Of a stretch of DNA of 64,000 nucleotides, positions 1-8,868 are shown piece after piece. This DNA comes from Ktedonobacter racemifer DSM 44963 (GTDB lineage: Bacteria > Chloroflexota > Ktedonobacteria > Ktedonobacterales > Ktedonobacteraceae), in assembly GCF_000178855.1 (NCBI RefSeq), contig NZ_ADVG01000001.1, forward strand, positions 3,075,481-3,139,480, given 5' to 3'. A program made the translations under genes and the position numbers. Below the pieces are notes generated by a model. The model did not search any database. It was given only the letters and a program-made list of their open reading frames with translations, and was not told the DNA's origin. The number at the start of each line of letters is the position of its first letter. Position 1 is the first letter of the stretch.

Positions 1-316
1 GCAGCGCCAGAAACTTGGGCCGCTGATCGTTGATGCCACTGCCGCACTCTTTGACGACTTTGCTGACCGACCAGCCTTGGGCATTGCACCAGGTCACCAG
101 CCGCTCGGCTTGCCTTTCCAGATTGTCTTTGTTTTCGCTGCTTGAAACACGAGCATACACAGCGACGGCGTGGACCGGAACCGAGCGAAGCTCTGGCGGA
201 TCAATGATCACGGTGCCGGTGGGCAATTGATAGCCGGGAATCTGGCCGCGTTTCCACATACGCCAGGCGCTGTTATAACTGATCCCAATCTTCTTGGCAT
301 AACTCGATAACTTCAT
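1..316 (-). CDS. IS607-type serine recombinase (TnpA), truncated by window edge
   Basis: Reading the minus strand from an ATG at 316 gives an open frame of 105 codons that runs off the left edge. It starts MKLSSYAKKIGISYNSAWRM, a MerR-like helix-turn-helix as in IS607 TnpA. It continues with the resolvase signature VYARVSSSENKDNLERQ, which carries the catalytic serine region, and then VKECGSGINDQRPKF. IS607 transposases combine exactly this N-terminal HTH with a serine recombinase domain and make the DNA cuts for a circular intermediate. A tnpB partner would be expected beyond the left edge. The start has only a weak ribosome site. The family call is firm; activity cannot be judged from a fragment. 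Confidence 0.88.
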   Translation of the reverse strand, partial: MKLSSYAKKIGISYNSAWRMWKRGQIPGYQLPTGTVIIDPPELRSVPVHAVAVYARVSSSENKDNLERQAERLVTWCNAQGWSVSKVVKECGSGINDQRPKFLAL

Positions 317-427
317 ACATCCAAGTATACTCTATCTGCTTGAGATATGCAAGAGATGATGATACTTTGTGATGGTTGCTTATACAAAATGGATACCTGC
401 TTTTTGCGGGACGCCTCGCGCCTGGAT

Positions 428-484
428 TAATGAGTGTGATGTGTGTTGGTAGCTGGAGGTTGCCAACACACATCACACTCGTTA
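428..484. repeat. GTAA-type composite palindrome (copy A)
   Basis: An 18-bp perfect inverted repeat (432-449 with 463-480, sequence GAGTGTGATGTGTGTTGG) surrounds a 13-nt spacer. Three more bases pair outside it (TAA with TTA) after one mismatch. Read on the minus strand the outer edge is GGGGTAACGAGTGTG, matching the outer edge of the other copies. It lies between the recombinase start and the end of the sigma factor gene, so it could also end the sigma transcript. Confidence 0.7.
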
Positions 485-521
485 CCCCTATAGCTTGCCT
501 GGGGCGCCTTCACCACACCAA

Positions 522-1223
522 TTACTGCTCGTTATAACTCATGCGCCAGCGAATTTTGTCTGAGTTGCGCAGAATACGCTCCATGATATTGCGCTTCAGG
601 CGATAAATTTCGTCTTCACCGCTAAACTCACCAGGACAATAATGGATAATCTCACGCGGCTTTAAGTTACAATGAAAGTGTAAATAGGCGATACGCTGCT
701 CTTTTTCGCCAGGCAGGATGGTTTTGATAATATCCCAGAGTTCATTTTCATGATAACGATCTTCTACAAATGGCTCCTCATGCCCTCCCTGACCATAATC
801 TGGTAGAGGCTCGATATGAGAGCGCGAAAAGGCCCGCAACGTATCCATAATGGCACAGTTGAGGCACAGGTGCAAATAGCTTAACGCACCACCCAGGGTC
901 GAAAAGCGCAGCTTCTGATCGCTGACCGCCTGCCAGAAACGCCGAAAGGTATCATCAATATAACTCTGCTCGCTTTCGTGCCGCAGCGCGGCTTCACGAT
1001 TGGGATGCCGTCCCATCCAGAGGCGAATATTATCGCTAAATAGGCGCTGCAAGACCAGCCAGGCCTGCTCATCTCGATTTACCACGGCCCGCCGCAGAAT
1101 TTCTAAACTGTATTGATCGTTGCTTGGCTCCTTACGCCGGTAGCGGGCCATCTCCTGGTTACAACATGTTACAAGCTCCGCCAGGGTCATTTCTCCAGGT
1201 GGTTTCTCCATCTTAATCCCCAT
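522..1223 (-). CDS. sigma-70-like RNA polymerase sigma factor
   Basis: A 233-residue protein. The segment SYIDDTFRRFWQAVSD followed by LSYLHLCLNCAIMDTLRAF resembles sigma region 2. The C-terminal segment GEKEQRIAYLHFHCNLKPRE followed by IYRLKRNIMERIL resembles region 4. No region 1.1 or long region 3 is visible, so it is of ECF-like size, though region 4 is divergent. I chose the ATG at 1223 over the GTG at 1226 because TTAGGA lies at a good distance upstream. No anti-sigma gene is adjacent. The family call is fairly sure; its regulon is unknown. Confidence 0.75.
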   Translation of the reverse strand: MGIKMEKPPGEMTLAELVTCCNQEMARYRRKEPSNDQYSLEILRRAVVNRDEQAWLVLQRLFSDNIRLWMGRHPNREAALRHESEQSYIDDTFRRFWQAVSDQKLRFSTLGGALSYLHLCLNCAIMDTLRAFSRSHIEPLPDYGQGGHEEPFVEDRYHENELWDIIKTILPGEKEQRIAYLHFHCNLKPREIIHYCPGEFSGEDEIYRLKRNIMERILRNSDKIRWRMSYNEQ

Positions 1224-1226
1224 CAC

Positions 1227-1724
1227 GCTTTCCTAACTTCCTCTTCAGCGTGGGCTGAAGTTACTGTAACCTGCATATCACTGTTTTCGTCTTATGCCTC
1301 TGCTTTATGAGCTTCGATTGTCACACGAACCTGAGGCATCTCCCACACTGCGACTTCCTGCCTCTATGGCAAAACTACCATTAAATATTTAACCTGTTTT
1401 TATCTCAATATTAAAGTCATAATTTTTTTATTAACCAAAAAGATTACATTTTATTATAACCATTTTTACGGCGGGACAGTTACAAAAAGAATATCCTTAG
1501 ATTAGAGAATTACTATGCAAAAGTCAAGAAGCTTCGACTTGTCTCCCATCTTAGATCACGTTGGCGTCCTGGTAAGAGCATCTAATCGCTTTCTTTATTT
1601 TTCTTGTCACAACACTGGAAAACAGGTATACTGTACTTATAAGAGTACTCATAAAGCGTGCTTCTTACAATGGTTTAGCTAACCAAAAGAGAGTCAGATA
1701 CTTCACATCCTTTAGTGGAGGCTT
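1227..1724. other. AT-rich intergenic region, no gene seen
   Basis: About 500 bp between divergently transcribed genes. The stretch 1380-1520 is very AT-rich. A small dyad, GTACT at 1633-1637 and AGTAC at 1644-1648, sits about 80 bp before the stress protein start. No convincing coding frame or stable RNA was seen. It presumably holds promoters for both flanking genes. Confidence 0.5.
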
Positions 1725-2459
1725 GTGCGAAACAAAATGAGTTCAAGTATTGTACTTGCCATTGATACTGATCTCTCTCCTACAACTCTGCACGCGCTCA
1801 CTTCGATCAGTGCGTTCTTAGAGCAGTCGGCTCCTACTGTCCGCCTTCTCCTTCTCCATGTGATCCCACTTACCCAGGTCGTTCCAGCACAACCAGGTAT
1901 GTATGTGGGGCAGGTCTTTCCAGGGACAGCGACTACTATTCAACGCGAACATGCCCAGGCCATCCTCTATAAAGCACGTCTCTTACTAGCTCAACAGGGC
2001 ATTAGCATGGAACGTACGGAGGGAGTGGTCCGTGAAGGACTGCCAGCCGATGAAATTACGCGAGCGGCCCGCGAGCTACACGCCAGTTTTATCGTCGTTG
2101 GGCGCCATGAAGATACGCTCAAACATAAAATCCGCCGCTTCCTGCTAGGGAGCACTTCACAGCGCATCTTACAATTGGCCTCCTGTCCCGTGTATATCGC
2201 GGTTCTGCCTCCACCTGCCAAAGCCAGTGACCTATCCTCCTGGTATATGGAGGCCATCAAAGGCTACCTGGACGAACATCCCTCTTCCCTGAGCGTCTTC
2301 ACTCCCGAGCAGGCCGCCAGGCGCTTTGCGCCCCCAGGAAAAAGTAAAATCGGGCGCCAGGAGGTCAAAGCGGCCTCCCGCGCCCTGGAAGATCTCGCCA
2401 CTGGTGGACTTCTTTGTCGCCATGAGATCAAAGGCGAGCTACGCTATGTAAATGATTAG
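1725..2459 (+). CDS. universal stress protein (UspA family) with C-terminal extension
   Basis: 244 residues. The first 150 form a Usp fold: an N-terminal strand [11 protein letters not shown], then FIVVGRHED and [18 protein letters not shown], which match the nucleotide-binding G-x(n)-GS region and final strand. The last 85 residues are an extra basic, helical extension unusual for a simple Usp. Usp proteins are cytoplasmic ATP-binding stress or signalling proteins. The start is ambiguous: the GTG at 1725 is only 3 nt from GGAGG (1717-1721), and the ATG at 1737 is 15 nt from it. The stop overlaps the end of the convergent yyaL gene by 4 bp. Confidence 0.85.
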   Translation: MRNKMSSSIVLAIDTDLSPTTLHALTSISAFLEQSAPTVRLLLLHVIPLTQVVPAQPGMYVGQVFPGTATTIQREHAQAILYKARLLLAQQGISMERTEGVVREGLPADEITRAARELHASFIVVGRHEDTLKHKIRRFLLGSTSQRILQLASCPVYIAVLPPPAKASDLSSWYMEAIKGYLDEHPSSLSVFTPEQAARRFAPPGKSKIGRQEVKAASRALEDLATGGLLCRHEIKGELRYVND

Positions 2460-4615
2460 AGAAGTTGTCTGAGAGCCTCAGCCGTGGTGACGGGAGCCTG
2501 GCAGGCGAAATTCTGGCAGACATAGGCCGTGGCCTTCCCCTCTTGCATCGTGCGTTCGGCCAATAATGGAACGGCGCGTATGGCCTCCTTGTCATCGGGG
2601 CGTGCACAGGCCAGAACGCTATTAGGCAGGTAACGCGTGTTCACTACATTCAGTAGCGCCTGCGTATCCGCCGCCTCAGGACTCCCCAATAAGGCGATTT
2701 CGCGGGCCATAGTGAGCGAGAAATCGAGCGCCCCCAGGGCCTGGCCAAAGAATTGCGGGTGCTGTACCATGACGTCCGCAAGTGACTGGAGATAGGCTTC
2801 AGCGCGCTCACGATAGGCGTCCTCGCCACTGAGCGCCGCCAGGCGCAGGAGGACATCGGCGGCGACGCTATTCCCGGAGGGAGTGGCATTATCCATAATG
2901 TCCTTGGGGCGCGTCACCAGTTCTTCATGATCGCTCCCCGTGTCAAAGAAGCCTCCATTCTGCTCATCGGCAAAGAGCGCAATAGCCTGGTCCATCAACG
3001 TCCGCGCCTCGGCAAACCAGCGCGGATCAAAACAGGCCTGGTAGAGCGCGAGCAGGCCATCAGCCAGGAAGGCGTAGTCTTCGAGATAGCCTTTCAAGCG
3101 CGCACGCCCATCTTTATAGGTGCGTAGCAAGCGCCCATCCTGGCGTAGTGAGCGCAGCAGGAAATTGGCATTATTGATCGCAATCTCCAAGTAGTCACCG
3201 CGTCCCAGGTGGCGTGCCGCCTCAGCAAAGCTACGCAGCATCAACCCATTCCACGAGGTCAGAATCTTCTCATCGCGACCCGGTTTCACCCGTAGCTCAC
3301 GTGCCTTGAAGAGCTGCTCACGTCCAGACTTCACGATCTGCTCCACCTCAGGCACGCTCAATGTCAGCTCTTTGGCCAGTTGCTCTACCTCGACGTTGAT
3401 ATGGAGAATATTTTTGCCCTCAAAATTGCCACGAGCGCTGATGTCGTAGTAACGCATGAAGATCGCGGCATCTGGGGCGTTCAATAGCGCCTCGACTTCA
3501 GCGGGCTGCCAGAGGAAGAACTTCCCTTCCACGCCTTCGCTATCGGCATCCTGGGTGGAATAGAAGCCACCTTCTGGCGAGACCATCTCGCGCGCGACAT
3601 AGTCCAGCGTCTCTTCAACAATACGGCGATAGAAGGGCTTGCCCGTGACCAGGTAGGCCGCCAGGTAGGCACAGCTCAGGAGGGCATTATCATAGAGCAT
3701 CTTCTCAAAATGAGGTACCAGCCACTCTGCGTCGACCGAGTAGCGATGGAAACCACCCCCCAGTTGATCGTACATGCCGCCCTTTGCCATGTGCTCCAGC
3801 GAGCTCTCGACCATTCCCAACTCGGTCAGATTTCCGGGCAGCTGGCCCAGGCTCAGTTCCTGCTTGCTGCGATGCAGGTACACACGCAAGAGAAACTCTA
3901 AGGCCATCGAGTGTGGGAACTTGGGGGCGCCACCAAAGCCACCATGCTGGGCATCAAAATCGTTGGCCAGGGCCTGGCTGGCCACCACTAGCAGGTCGAG
4001 CTGAGGTAAGCCCTGCGTGGCATTCTCCCGGCGGCGTAGGGGCATGCCCTCGCGCTGGCGTAAGAATTGCGCCAGTTCATCGGCCTGCTCCTCAATCTTC
4101 TCACGCTCCTGGGCATAGAGCTGCGCCAGGCTGAGCAGAACCCGCCGAAAGCCAGGCATCACATATTGTCCATGATGGCGGTCATCTGGTGGGAAGTAGG
4201 TCCCACCATAGAATGGGCGCCCATCGGGAGTCAGGAAGACGGTCATCGGCCAGCCGCCTTGCTGTGTCATAGCCTGGACCGCCTGCATATAGATGTTATC
4301 GATATCTGGACGCTCTTCTCGGTCGACCTTGATCGAGACAAAATGCTGATTCATCAATGCTGCAATCGCGGGATTCTCAAAGGACTCACGCTCCATGACG
4401 TGACACCAGTGGCAGGCTGAATACCCCACACTTAAGAGAATTGGCTTGTCCTCCTGGCGCGCCTTTTGTAAGGCCTCTTCCCCCCAGGGATACCAATCCA
4501 CAGGATTGTGCGCGTGCTGCAAGAGATACGGACTGGTCTCATGGGCCAGGCGATTCGTATGCTGCGGCTCTCTATGTTGCTGCTCGCCCTGCGGCGAGCG
4601 CGGTGTTTCGCTCAT
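2456..4615 (-). CDS. yyaL: YyaL/SSP411-type thioredoxin-domain protein (DUF255)
   Basis: 719 residues. The N-terminus has the family signature: [20 protein letters not shown], then a thioredoxin-like CHWC at about residues 68-71, then [14 protein letters not shown]. The rest has the alpha/alpha-barrel features of the glucosamine epimerase/cellulase-like half, for example [11 protein letters not shown] and HFEKMLYDN. The length is typical of the family. Its biochemical role is not settled; a redox or carbohydrate-linked function is only inferred from folds. The frame opens upstream at a TTG (4645), but the ATG at 4615 has AGAGAGG 8 nt ahead and is preferred. It overlaps the convergent stress-protein stop. 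Confidence 0.9.
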   Translation of the reverse strand: MSETPRSPQGEQQHREPQHTNRLAHETSPYLLQHAHNPVDWYPWGEEALQKARQEDKPILLSVGYSACHWCHVMERESFENPAIAALMNQHFVSIKVDREERPDIDNIYMQAVQAMTQQGGWPMTVFLTPDGRPFYGGTYFPPDDRHHGQYVMPGFRRVLLSLAQLYAQEREKIEEQADELAQFLRQREGMPLRRRENATQGLPQLDLLVVASQALANDFDAQHGGFGGAPKFPHSMALEFLLRVYLHRSKQELSLGQLPGNLTELGMVESSLEHMAKGGMYDQLGGGFHRYSVDAEWLVPHFEKMLYDNALLSCAYLAAYLVTGKPFYRRIVEETLDYVAREMVSPEGGFYSTQDADSEGVEGKFFLWQPAEVEALLNAPDAAIFMRYYDISARGNFEGKNILHINVEVEQLAKELTLSVPEVEQIVKSGREQLFKARELRVKPGRDEKILTSWNGLMLRSFAEAARHLGRGDYLEIAINNANFLLRSLRQDGRLLRTYKDGRARLKGYLEDYAFLADGLLALYQACFDPRWFAEARTLMDQAIALFADEQNGGFFDTGSDHEELVTRPKDIMDNATPSGNSVAADVLLRLAALSGEDAYRERAEAYLQSLADVMVQHPQFFGQALGALDFSLTMAREIALLGSPEAADTQALLNVVNTRYLPNSVLACARPDDKEAIRAVPLLAERTMQEGKATAYVCQNFACQAPVTTAEALRQLL

Positions 4616-4726
4616 CTGCGCTACCTCTCTTCTGCTGCTAAACAATGTTCATCCTACTTTTTACGGCTGTGCTCTCTTTGTGCCTCTCCTCATCCCGTTC
4701 ATTGTACGACATTCGCCCTTATCTCA

Positions 4727-4824
4727 GCTCGCGAGCTCGCCTTAGGGTAATGGGTGTCTGGCAGCGGGCTGGCGAAGCCAGCCCGCTGCCAGACACCCAT
4801 TACCCCTGAGCGCCACAGACGCGA
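4727..4824. repeat. composite palindrome with both flanking motifs (copy B)
   Basis: Perfect 29-bp arms at 4745-4773 and 4777-4805 around the loop GAA, with outer edge GGGTAATGGGTG. Left of it lies GCTCGCGAGCTCGCC (4727-4741) and right of it GAGCGCCACAGACGCGA (4808-4824). On the minus strand the order of these three blocks is the same as in copy G at 48.3 kb. It lies between divergent genes, so it is not a simple terminator of either. Confidence 0.85.
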
Positions 4825-4909
4825 AGAGGGGGGATGTGGTCAGAACTGATTTTCTGTCGTACAATGAGCAGGTAGGAATATCGAGGTTCATGAGATATAA
4901 CAGGCTGCT

Positions 4910-5133
4910 ATGACCACACAAAAACCATTTAGCGATCTCGTTCTTGAGGCAACAGCATATCTTACCCGCGTCGATCTTGTCCTGGCTCAAACTATTCAAT
5001 GGGTTGTGGCCCCTGCACGCTCCAGCCTGATCCCAATGTTTTTGAGGCCCTGATCGATGCGATTATCCGCCAGTTGTGCACGATCAAAGGGATTGGCAAA
5101 TACCGACAGCGCACACGTATCGTTTCGATTTGA
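4910..5133 (+). pseudogene. possible small frameshifted gene (two overlapping short frames)
   Basis: Two short frames overlap. 4910-5053 encodes 47 residues (starts MTTQKPFSDLVLEATAYLT). 4999-5133 encodes 44 residues (contains DPNVFEALIDAIIRQL). Both look protein-like, and joined by one frameshift they would give about 70 residues just upstream of the DnaJ gene. I do not recognise the product, and the evidence is composition only; it may be non-coding. Confidence 0.25.
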
Positions 5134-5163
5134 TAAATTGGTAGATAGTATTAGAGATAGTGC

Positions 5164-6564
5164 ATGGATACACCTGAGAACTATTACGCCACGCTCGGCG
5201 TACCACTCAACGCCGACAATGAGACCATCAAACGTGCATACCGTCAGCTTGCTCGCCGCTATCATCCCGACCTGGCCGGGCCAGAGGCGGCGCATCAGAT
5301 GAAGCGCATTAACCGTGCCTATGCCGTCCTGAGTGATGAGGAGCAACGTCACAGCTATGATATCGTCATTGGGGGCGTCATTGATTTGCGTAATGGCGCG
5401 GCACATCCACGCTCGCGCCCCCAACGCTTTGAACACCCCATCGAACCAGAGTTTGGTGGACTCAATATCTTTAGCACCAGGGGACCCTTTCATGCAGAAC
5501 TCTCGATTCACAGCTCTATGGGCGTGGTCTCAGCTGTAAAGGGGAGACAAACCACACACGGCTTACTCATCGCAGGTGGCTCCTTCGATGGCAAAGGAAG
5601 TATCTGGCAGGTCGTGCAGCAGGCGCTTCAGCCACAGATTATCCAGTTTGAGGCTGATCCAGCATTGACAATCGAGTCGCTGCGCGAACTCAGGTTTTCG
5701 GAGGCCGGATCGCTGTTAGCGGGGTGGGGACGCCTCTCCCTGCATGTCTGGGATACCTTAAGTGGGCAACGCATCTGGAGTTCTTCCTTGCAACAGCGCG
5801 CCGTCTCCGCACCCTACTCTGTAGACACAACCCTACGGGTCGAACTGGATGGGAAACGCCTGGTGCATACAGCCCTTCCCTTCCTTCCCAGCGATATCAA
5901 GGCCCCCCGCTCCTGGGGCGTTCGTGGTAGCGACATCGAGAGCCATCTTATGGGCGATGAGACCCCGCGTCCGCCAGTGGTCTGCCTGGAGGAGAATATC
6001 GAGCATCGCAGTTTCTGGGCCATCCGCCTGCGTGCCCTCTCCCATGACGCACGCCACCTGCTCACCCTCTCCTGCGCCCGGGTCACAGGCAATCCCCAGC
6101 AAGTCGTAATAGCACGTCGCTGGGACCTTACTACACAGACACGCTTCAAAGGTATGCGGCCCCAGATTCTCAACTCGTTGGAACTTGGGCAGTGCGAAGA
6201 ATGCACACCACCCTATGCCGCCAGCCTGGATGCTCGTCTCGTTGCCTTTACCTATCAAGGGAAGCAATTACGAATCTGTGATACCGTGAGTGGGACCTAT
6301 AGCGAGCTAGGAACAGGAGCCATGGGCAGTAGCGCCCGCGTGGCCTTCTCTCCCGATTGCCAGTTTGTCGCCGTCGCGCGCGAGGACAGCGAGATCAATG
6401 AGGGTGTCGTTGATATCTGGTCCATCGCGACGGGACAACTCATACAAAAGTTGTATCATCCCTGGCAAATCAGCGCCCTCGACTATACCGAACGCTACTT
6501 GCTGGTGGCATTAACTGATGGTACTCTTCATGTATGGAACGGTGCGGATACCCCTACGTTTTAA
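5164..6564 (+). CDS. DnaJ-domain protein with C-terminal WD40-like repeats
   Basis: 466 residues. Residues 1-67 are a J-domain: YYATLGVPLNADNETIKRAY, the essential HPD at residues 34-36, then INRAYAVLSDEEQRHSYD. J-domains stimulate the DnaK ATPase. No Gly/Phe region or zinc domain follows, so this is not DnaJ itself. The C-terminal 350 residues carry WD40-like strands (LLAGWGRLSLHVWDT, FVAVAREDSE, VVDIWSIATGQLIQK, LHVWNG), probably a beta-propeller for protein binding. It thus resembles a type III J-protein that recruits DnaK to a specific client. The ribosome site before ATG 5164 is weak. Confidence 0.85.
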   Translation: MDTPENYYATLGVPLNADNETIKRAYRQLARRYHPDLAGPEAAHQMKRINRAYAVLSDEEQRHSYDIVIGGVIDLRNGAAHPRSRPQRFEHPIEPEFGGLNIFSTRGPFHAELSIHSSMGVVSAVKGRQTTHGLLIAGGSFDGKGSIWQVVQQALQPQIIQFEADPALTIESLRELRFSEAGSLLAGWGRLSLHVWDTLSGQRIWSSSLQQRAVSAPYSVDTTLRVELDGKRLVHTALPFLPSDIKAPRSWGVRGSDIESHLMGDETPRPPVVCLEENIEHRSFWAIRLRALSHDARHLLTLSCARVTGNPQQVVIARRWDLTTQTRFKGMRPQILNSLELGQCEECTPPYAASLDARLVAFTYQGKQLRICDTVSGTYSELGTGAMGSSARVAFSPDCQFVAVAREDSEINEGVVDIWSIATGQLIQKLYHPWQISALDYTERYLLVALTDGTLHVWNGADTPTF

Positions 6565-6668
6565 CCAGGGAGGAAGCGCCGCCTTTCCAAGTATGAAAGC
6601 GTTCTTGCAATCTATCGCGAACAAAAATAGGATAATGTGCCGCAGGGGCTTTTTGCACATGGGCGTAG

Positions 6669-6747
6669 TAGGCCCTTGAGTATTAACGGACCAGAATACA
6701 ACGCTAAGTGTATTGTTTTCCGACTTTGACTCTTGTGAGAGTACTTA
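6669..6747. repeat. left terminal inverted repeat of the IS
   Basis: Begins TAGGCCCTTGAGTATTAACG. It differs from the right repeat (8493-8571) at about 4 positions, for example A versus G at the 25th base and GTGAG versus GCAAG near the inner end. This length is unusual for an IS of this size. Confidence 0.8.
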
Positions 6748-6960
6748 AGATCGTGAAAGCAAGTAATCTGTGAATGTATTGACTGCTCGCTTGCTAAAAG
6801 CAAACAAACAGTGTAATTTCGCTTACTTGTTTGCTTCAATAAAGCAAGCAATTAGCAAAAGAGAGCCCGCTCGTTTGCTCGATTCCCTTCCTGTTCGTCA
6901 TGTATACTCCAGGATAGGTGATCGTTTCCTCTGCTCTCCACTTCTGAGAAAGGCAATGCT

Positions 6961-8298
6961 ATGGAAGTCGAATATGTTGGAAAGCGTGCTCACCTCTTCC
7001 ACCTGCTACAGCAGCATCCTGAGTGGACCCTCCAACAGTATGCTGATGCGGTCGGCTGCTCTGTGAGCATGGTGTGTACCTGGCGACAGCGGTTTCGAGA
7101 GGCCCAAGCCCAGGGAACGCTTGATGCTTCCATCTTCTTTTCCCGCTCTCGTGCTCCTCATCATCACCAGCCTCGCATTGACACCGAGGTCAAAGAGCGG
7201 GTGCTTTCGATCCGCCAGTCTCCCCCGGAGCCGTTCCAGCGCACACCTGGGCCATTGGCCATCCTGTATTATCTGCAACGAGATGAAGCCTTGCAGGCAA
7301 AAGCGGTCCGCTTGCCTCGTTCGACACGCACCATCTGGCGTATCCTGGATGCTGCGGGAGCTATTGAGCGCAATCCTCCCCGTCAGCGCTCTCCGCGTCT
7401 GCCAAGAGCTCACGCGGGAAGAAGTGCAACTCGACTTTAAAGATGTTTCCACCGTTCCTGCCGATCTGCATGATCCTGATGCCCGCGCGACAGCATGTGA
7501 TCGAAGCTTGCAATGCGGGTCGACGCAGGCACCTCCATCTTGCTTGACGCACAGGTCCATGAAGACTTCCACGCAGAAACGGCGTTCCTGGCGGTTATCT
7601 CCTTCTTGCGTCGCTATGGGTGTCCCAGCATCTTGACCTTTGACCGCGATCCCCGTTGGGTGGGCAGTGCAACGGCGCGTGATTTCCCCTCAGCCCTGTG
7701 CCAATTCCTCTTGTGTGTCGGGATAGAGCCCAACGTCTTGCCTCCTCGCCACCCGGAACTCAACTGCTATGTGGAACGATATCATCGAACCTACAAGGAA
7801 GAATGTCTGTTCGTGCATCGTCCTGGGACGCTTGAAGAGGTTCGCAATGTCACCGAGGCCTTTGAGCACTTCTACAACACGCAGCGTCCTCATCAGGGGC
7901 GCAGTTGTGGCAATCGTCCTCCCAGCCAGGCGCATCCTGTTCTGCCCACCTTACCCGCACTTCCAGTTCTGGTTGACCCGGATGCCTGGTTGCAAGCGGT
8001 TCACGGGCGAGCCTATGCGCGACGCGTCAAGTCAGACGGCCGCGTGAGCGTTGATGGGGCTGACTATTACATCAAGCAAGCATTGGCTGGGCAGTTGATC
8101 ACCTTGAGTGTCAATGCTGCTGAACGCTGCTTTGAGGTCCTGCAGCATGAGAGCATGATCAAGCAGCTTCCCATCAAAGGGCTGCAAGGCCAACGGATGT
8201 TGCTGGATGACTACATTGCCTTGATGCAAGAGCGCGCCCGTTCAGAGGAACGACAACGCTTGATCAACCTGCGACGGCGACATCTCCAGGCCCGGTAG
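6961..8298 (+). pseudogene. DDE integrase-core transposase, broken by frameshifts
   Basis: The first frame (6961 to about 7385) encodes an N-terminal helix-turn-helix (TLQQYADAVGCSVSMVCTWR). Coding sense then moves to another frame carrying QLDFKDVSTVPADLHDPD (7400-7485), briefly to a third (QHVIEACN), and then to the frame of 7513-8298 (VDAGTSILLDAQVHEDFHA onward). The catalytic triad can still be recognised: D in LDFKD, D in TFDRDPRW, E in NCYVERYHRTYKEE. A normal protein would be about 445 residues. Three shifts are needed, so this is decay, not one programmed frameshift. The element could only move with help in trans. Confidence 0.85.
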
Positions 8299-8492
8299 TC
8301 ATTGTACTTGATTGCTTGTGGGAGTGGATGTGTTGAGGATGCTGCTGTCTGCTTTTCTGCTTGCTCATTTGCTTTCCATGGCTTGATCGTCTGCTTTGTT
8401 CCCTCCCTAGTTGACCCTTTTCTTATTTTTCTCGCTCATGCTCTTCTGCTTACTTGTTTGATTTCTGCTTGAATGCTTGTTTTTTGCAATCT

Positions 8493-8571
8493 CAAGTACT
8501 CTTGCAAGAGTCAAAGTCGGAAAACAATACACTTAGCGTTGTATTCCGGTCCGTTAATACTCAAGGGCCTA
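8493..8571. repeat. right terminal inverted repeat of the IS
   Basis: Ends CTCAAGGGCCTA at 8571, the reverse complement of the left end, and is immediately followed by GTAG, the second copy of the presumed target duplication. Confidence 0.8.
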
Positions 8572-8661
8572 GTAGCATAATATGCCCTATATTATCAATT
8601 ATGTGATTAAGATAGGGCATATTTACTTCGTGTGGGTGATGCCAGTATTCCGCTATATAGA

Positions 8662-8868
8662 CTAATTCTTCTTTCTTTGCTGCTCTGTTGCTTTCAAACA
8701 TGCTTGAAACTGTTTGATGGCTTTAGAAACAGCCTCTTCTTGCATGTCAAGCACATAAGCGTCTTCATAATTTGGTTTTCAATATTAAAAACTTTTTTAA
8801 CAAAAAGAAAGCACTCTTCAGGTAACCGAAGGAGGCGTTGGGTATCATAGTCTACATAAGTGGATCTC
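8662..8868 (-). pseudogene. possible small frameshifted gene downstream of the HTH gene
   Basis: On the minus strand one frame reads YVDYDTQRLLRLPEECFLFV, and after a shift near 8775 another reads NYEDAYVLDMQEEAVSKAIK to a stop at 8662. Together they look like one acidic, helical protein of about 65 residues whose start overlaps the end of the 8852-9742 gene. No start codon is evident in the first frame. Not recognised; possibly damaged when the adjacent IS arrived. Confidence 0.3.

Larger units (their letters stand above)
6669..8571 (+). mobile_element. decayed insertion sequence with about 80-bp terminal inverted repeats
   Basis: The left end TAGGCCCTTGAGTATTAACG (from 6669) is matched in inverted form at the right end (to 8571). 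Pairing continues for about 78-80 bp with only a few mismatches. The flanks carry the direct repeat GTAG (6665-6668 and 8572-8575), a probable target duplication. Total length is 1903 bp. Inside both ends are many short GCTTGCTT / CTTGTTTGCTT-like motifs that look like subterminal transposase sites. The single transposase gene is frameshifted (6961-8298). Family not assigned; the integrase-core transposase resembles the IS3/IS481 groups. Confidence 0.85.

Noticed and set aside
3774..4420. Plus-strand frames of up to 117 codons opposite yyaL
   Set aside because: They are antisense shadows of a well-conserved gene, with no ribosome sites and biased composition.
5814..6267. Two long minus-strand frames opposite the DnaJ/WD40 gene
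   Set aside because: The plus-strand frame has clear J-domain and WD40 motifs; the reverse frames show none.
8632..8850. A 72-codon plus-strand frame after the IS
   Set aside because: The coding-like signal is on the opposite strand; the plus frame is a shadow.
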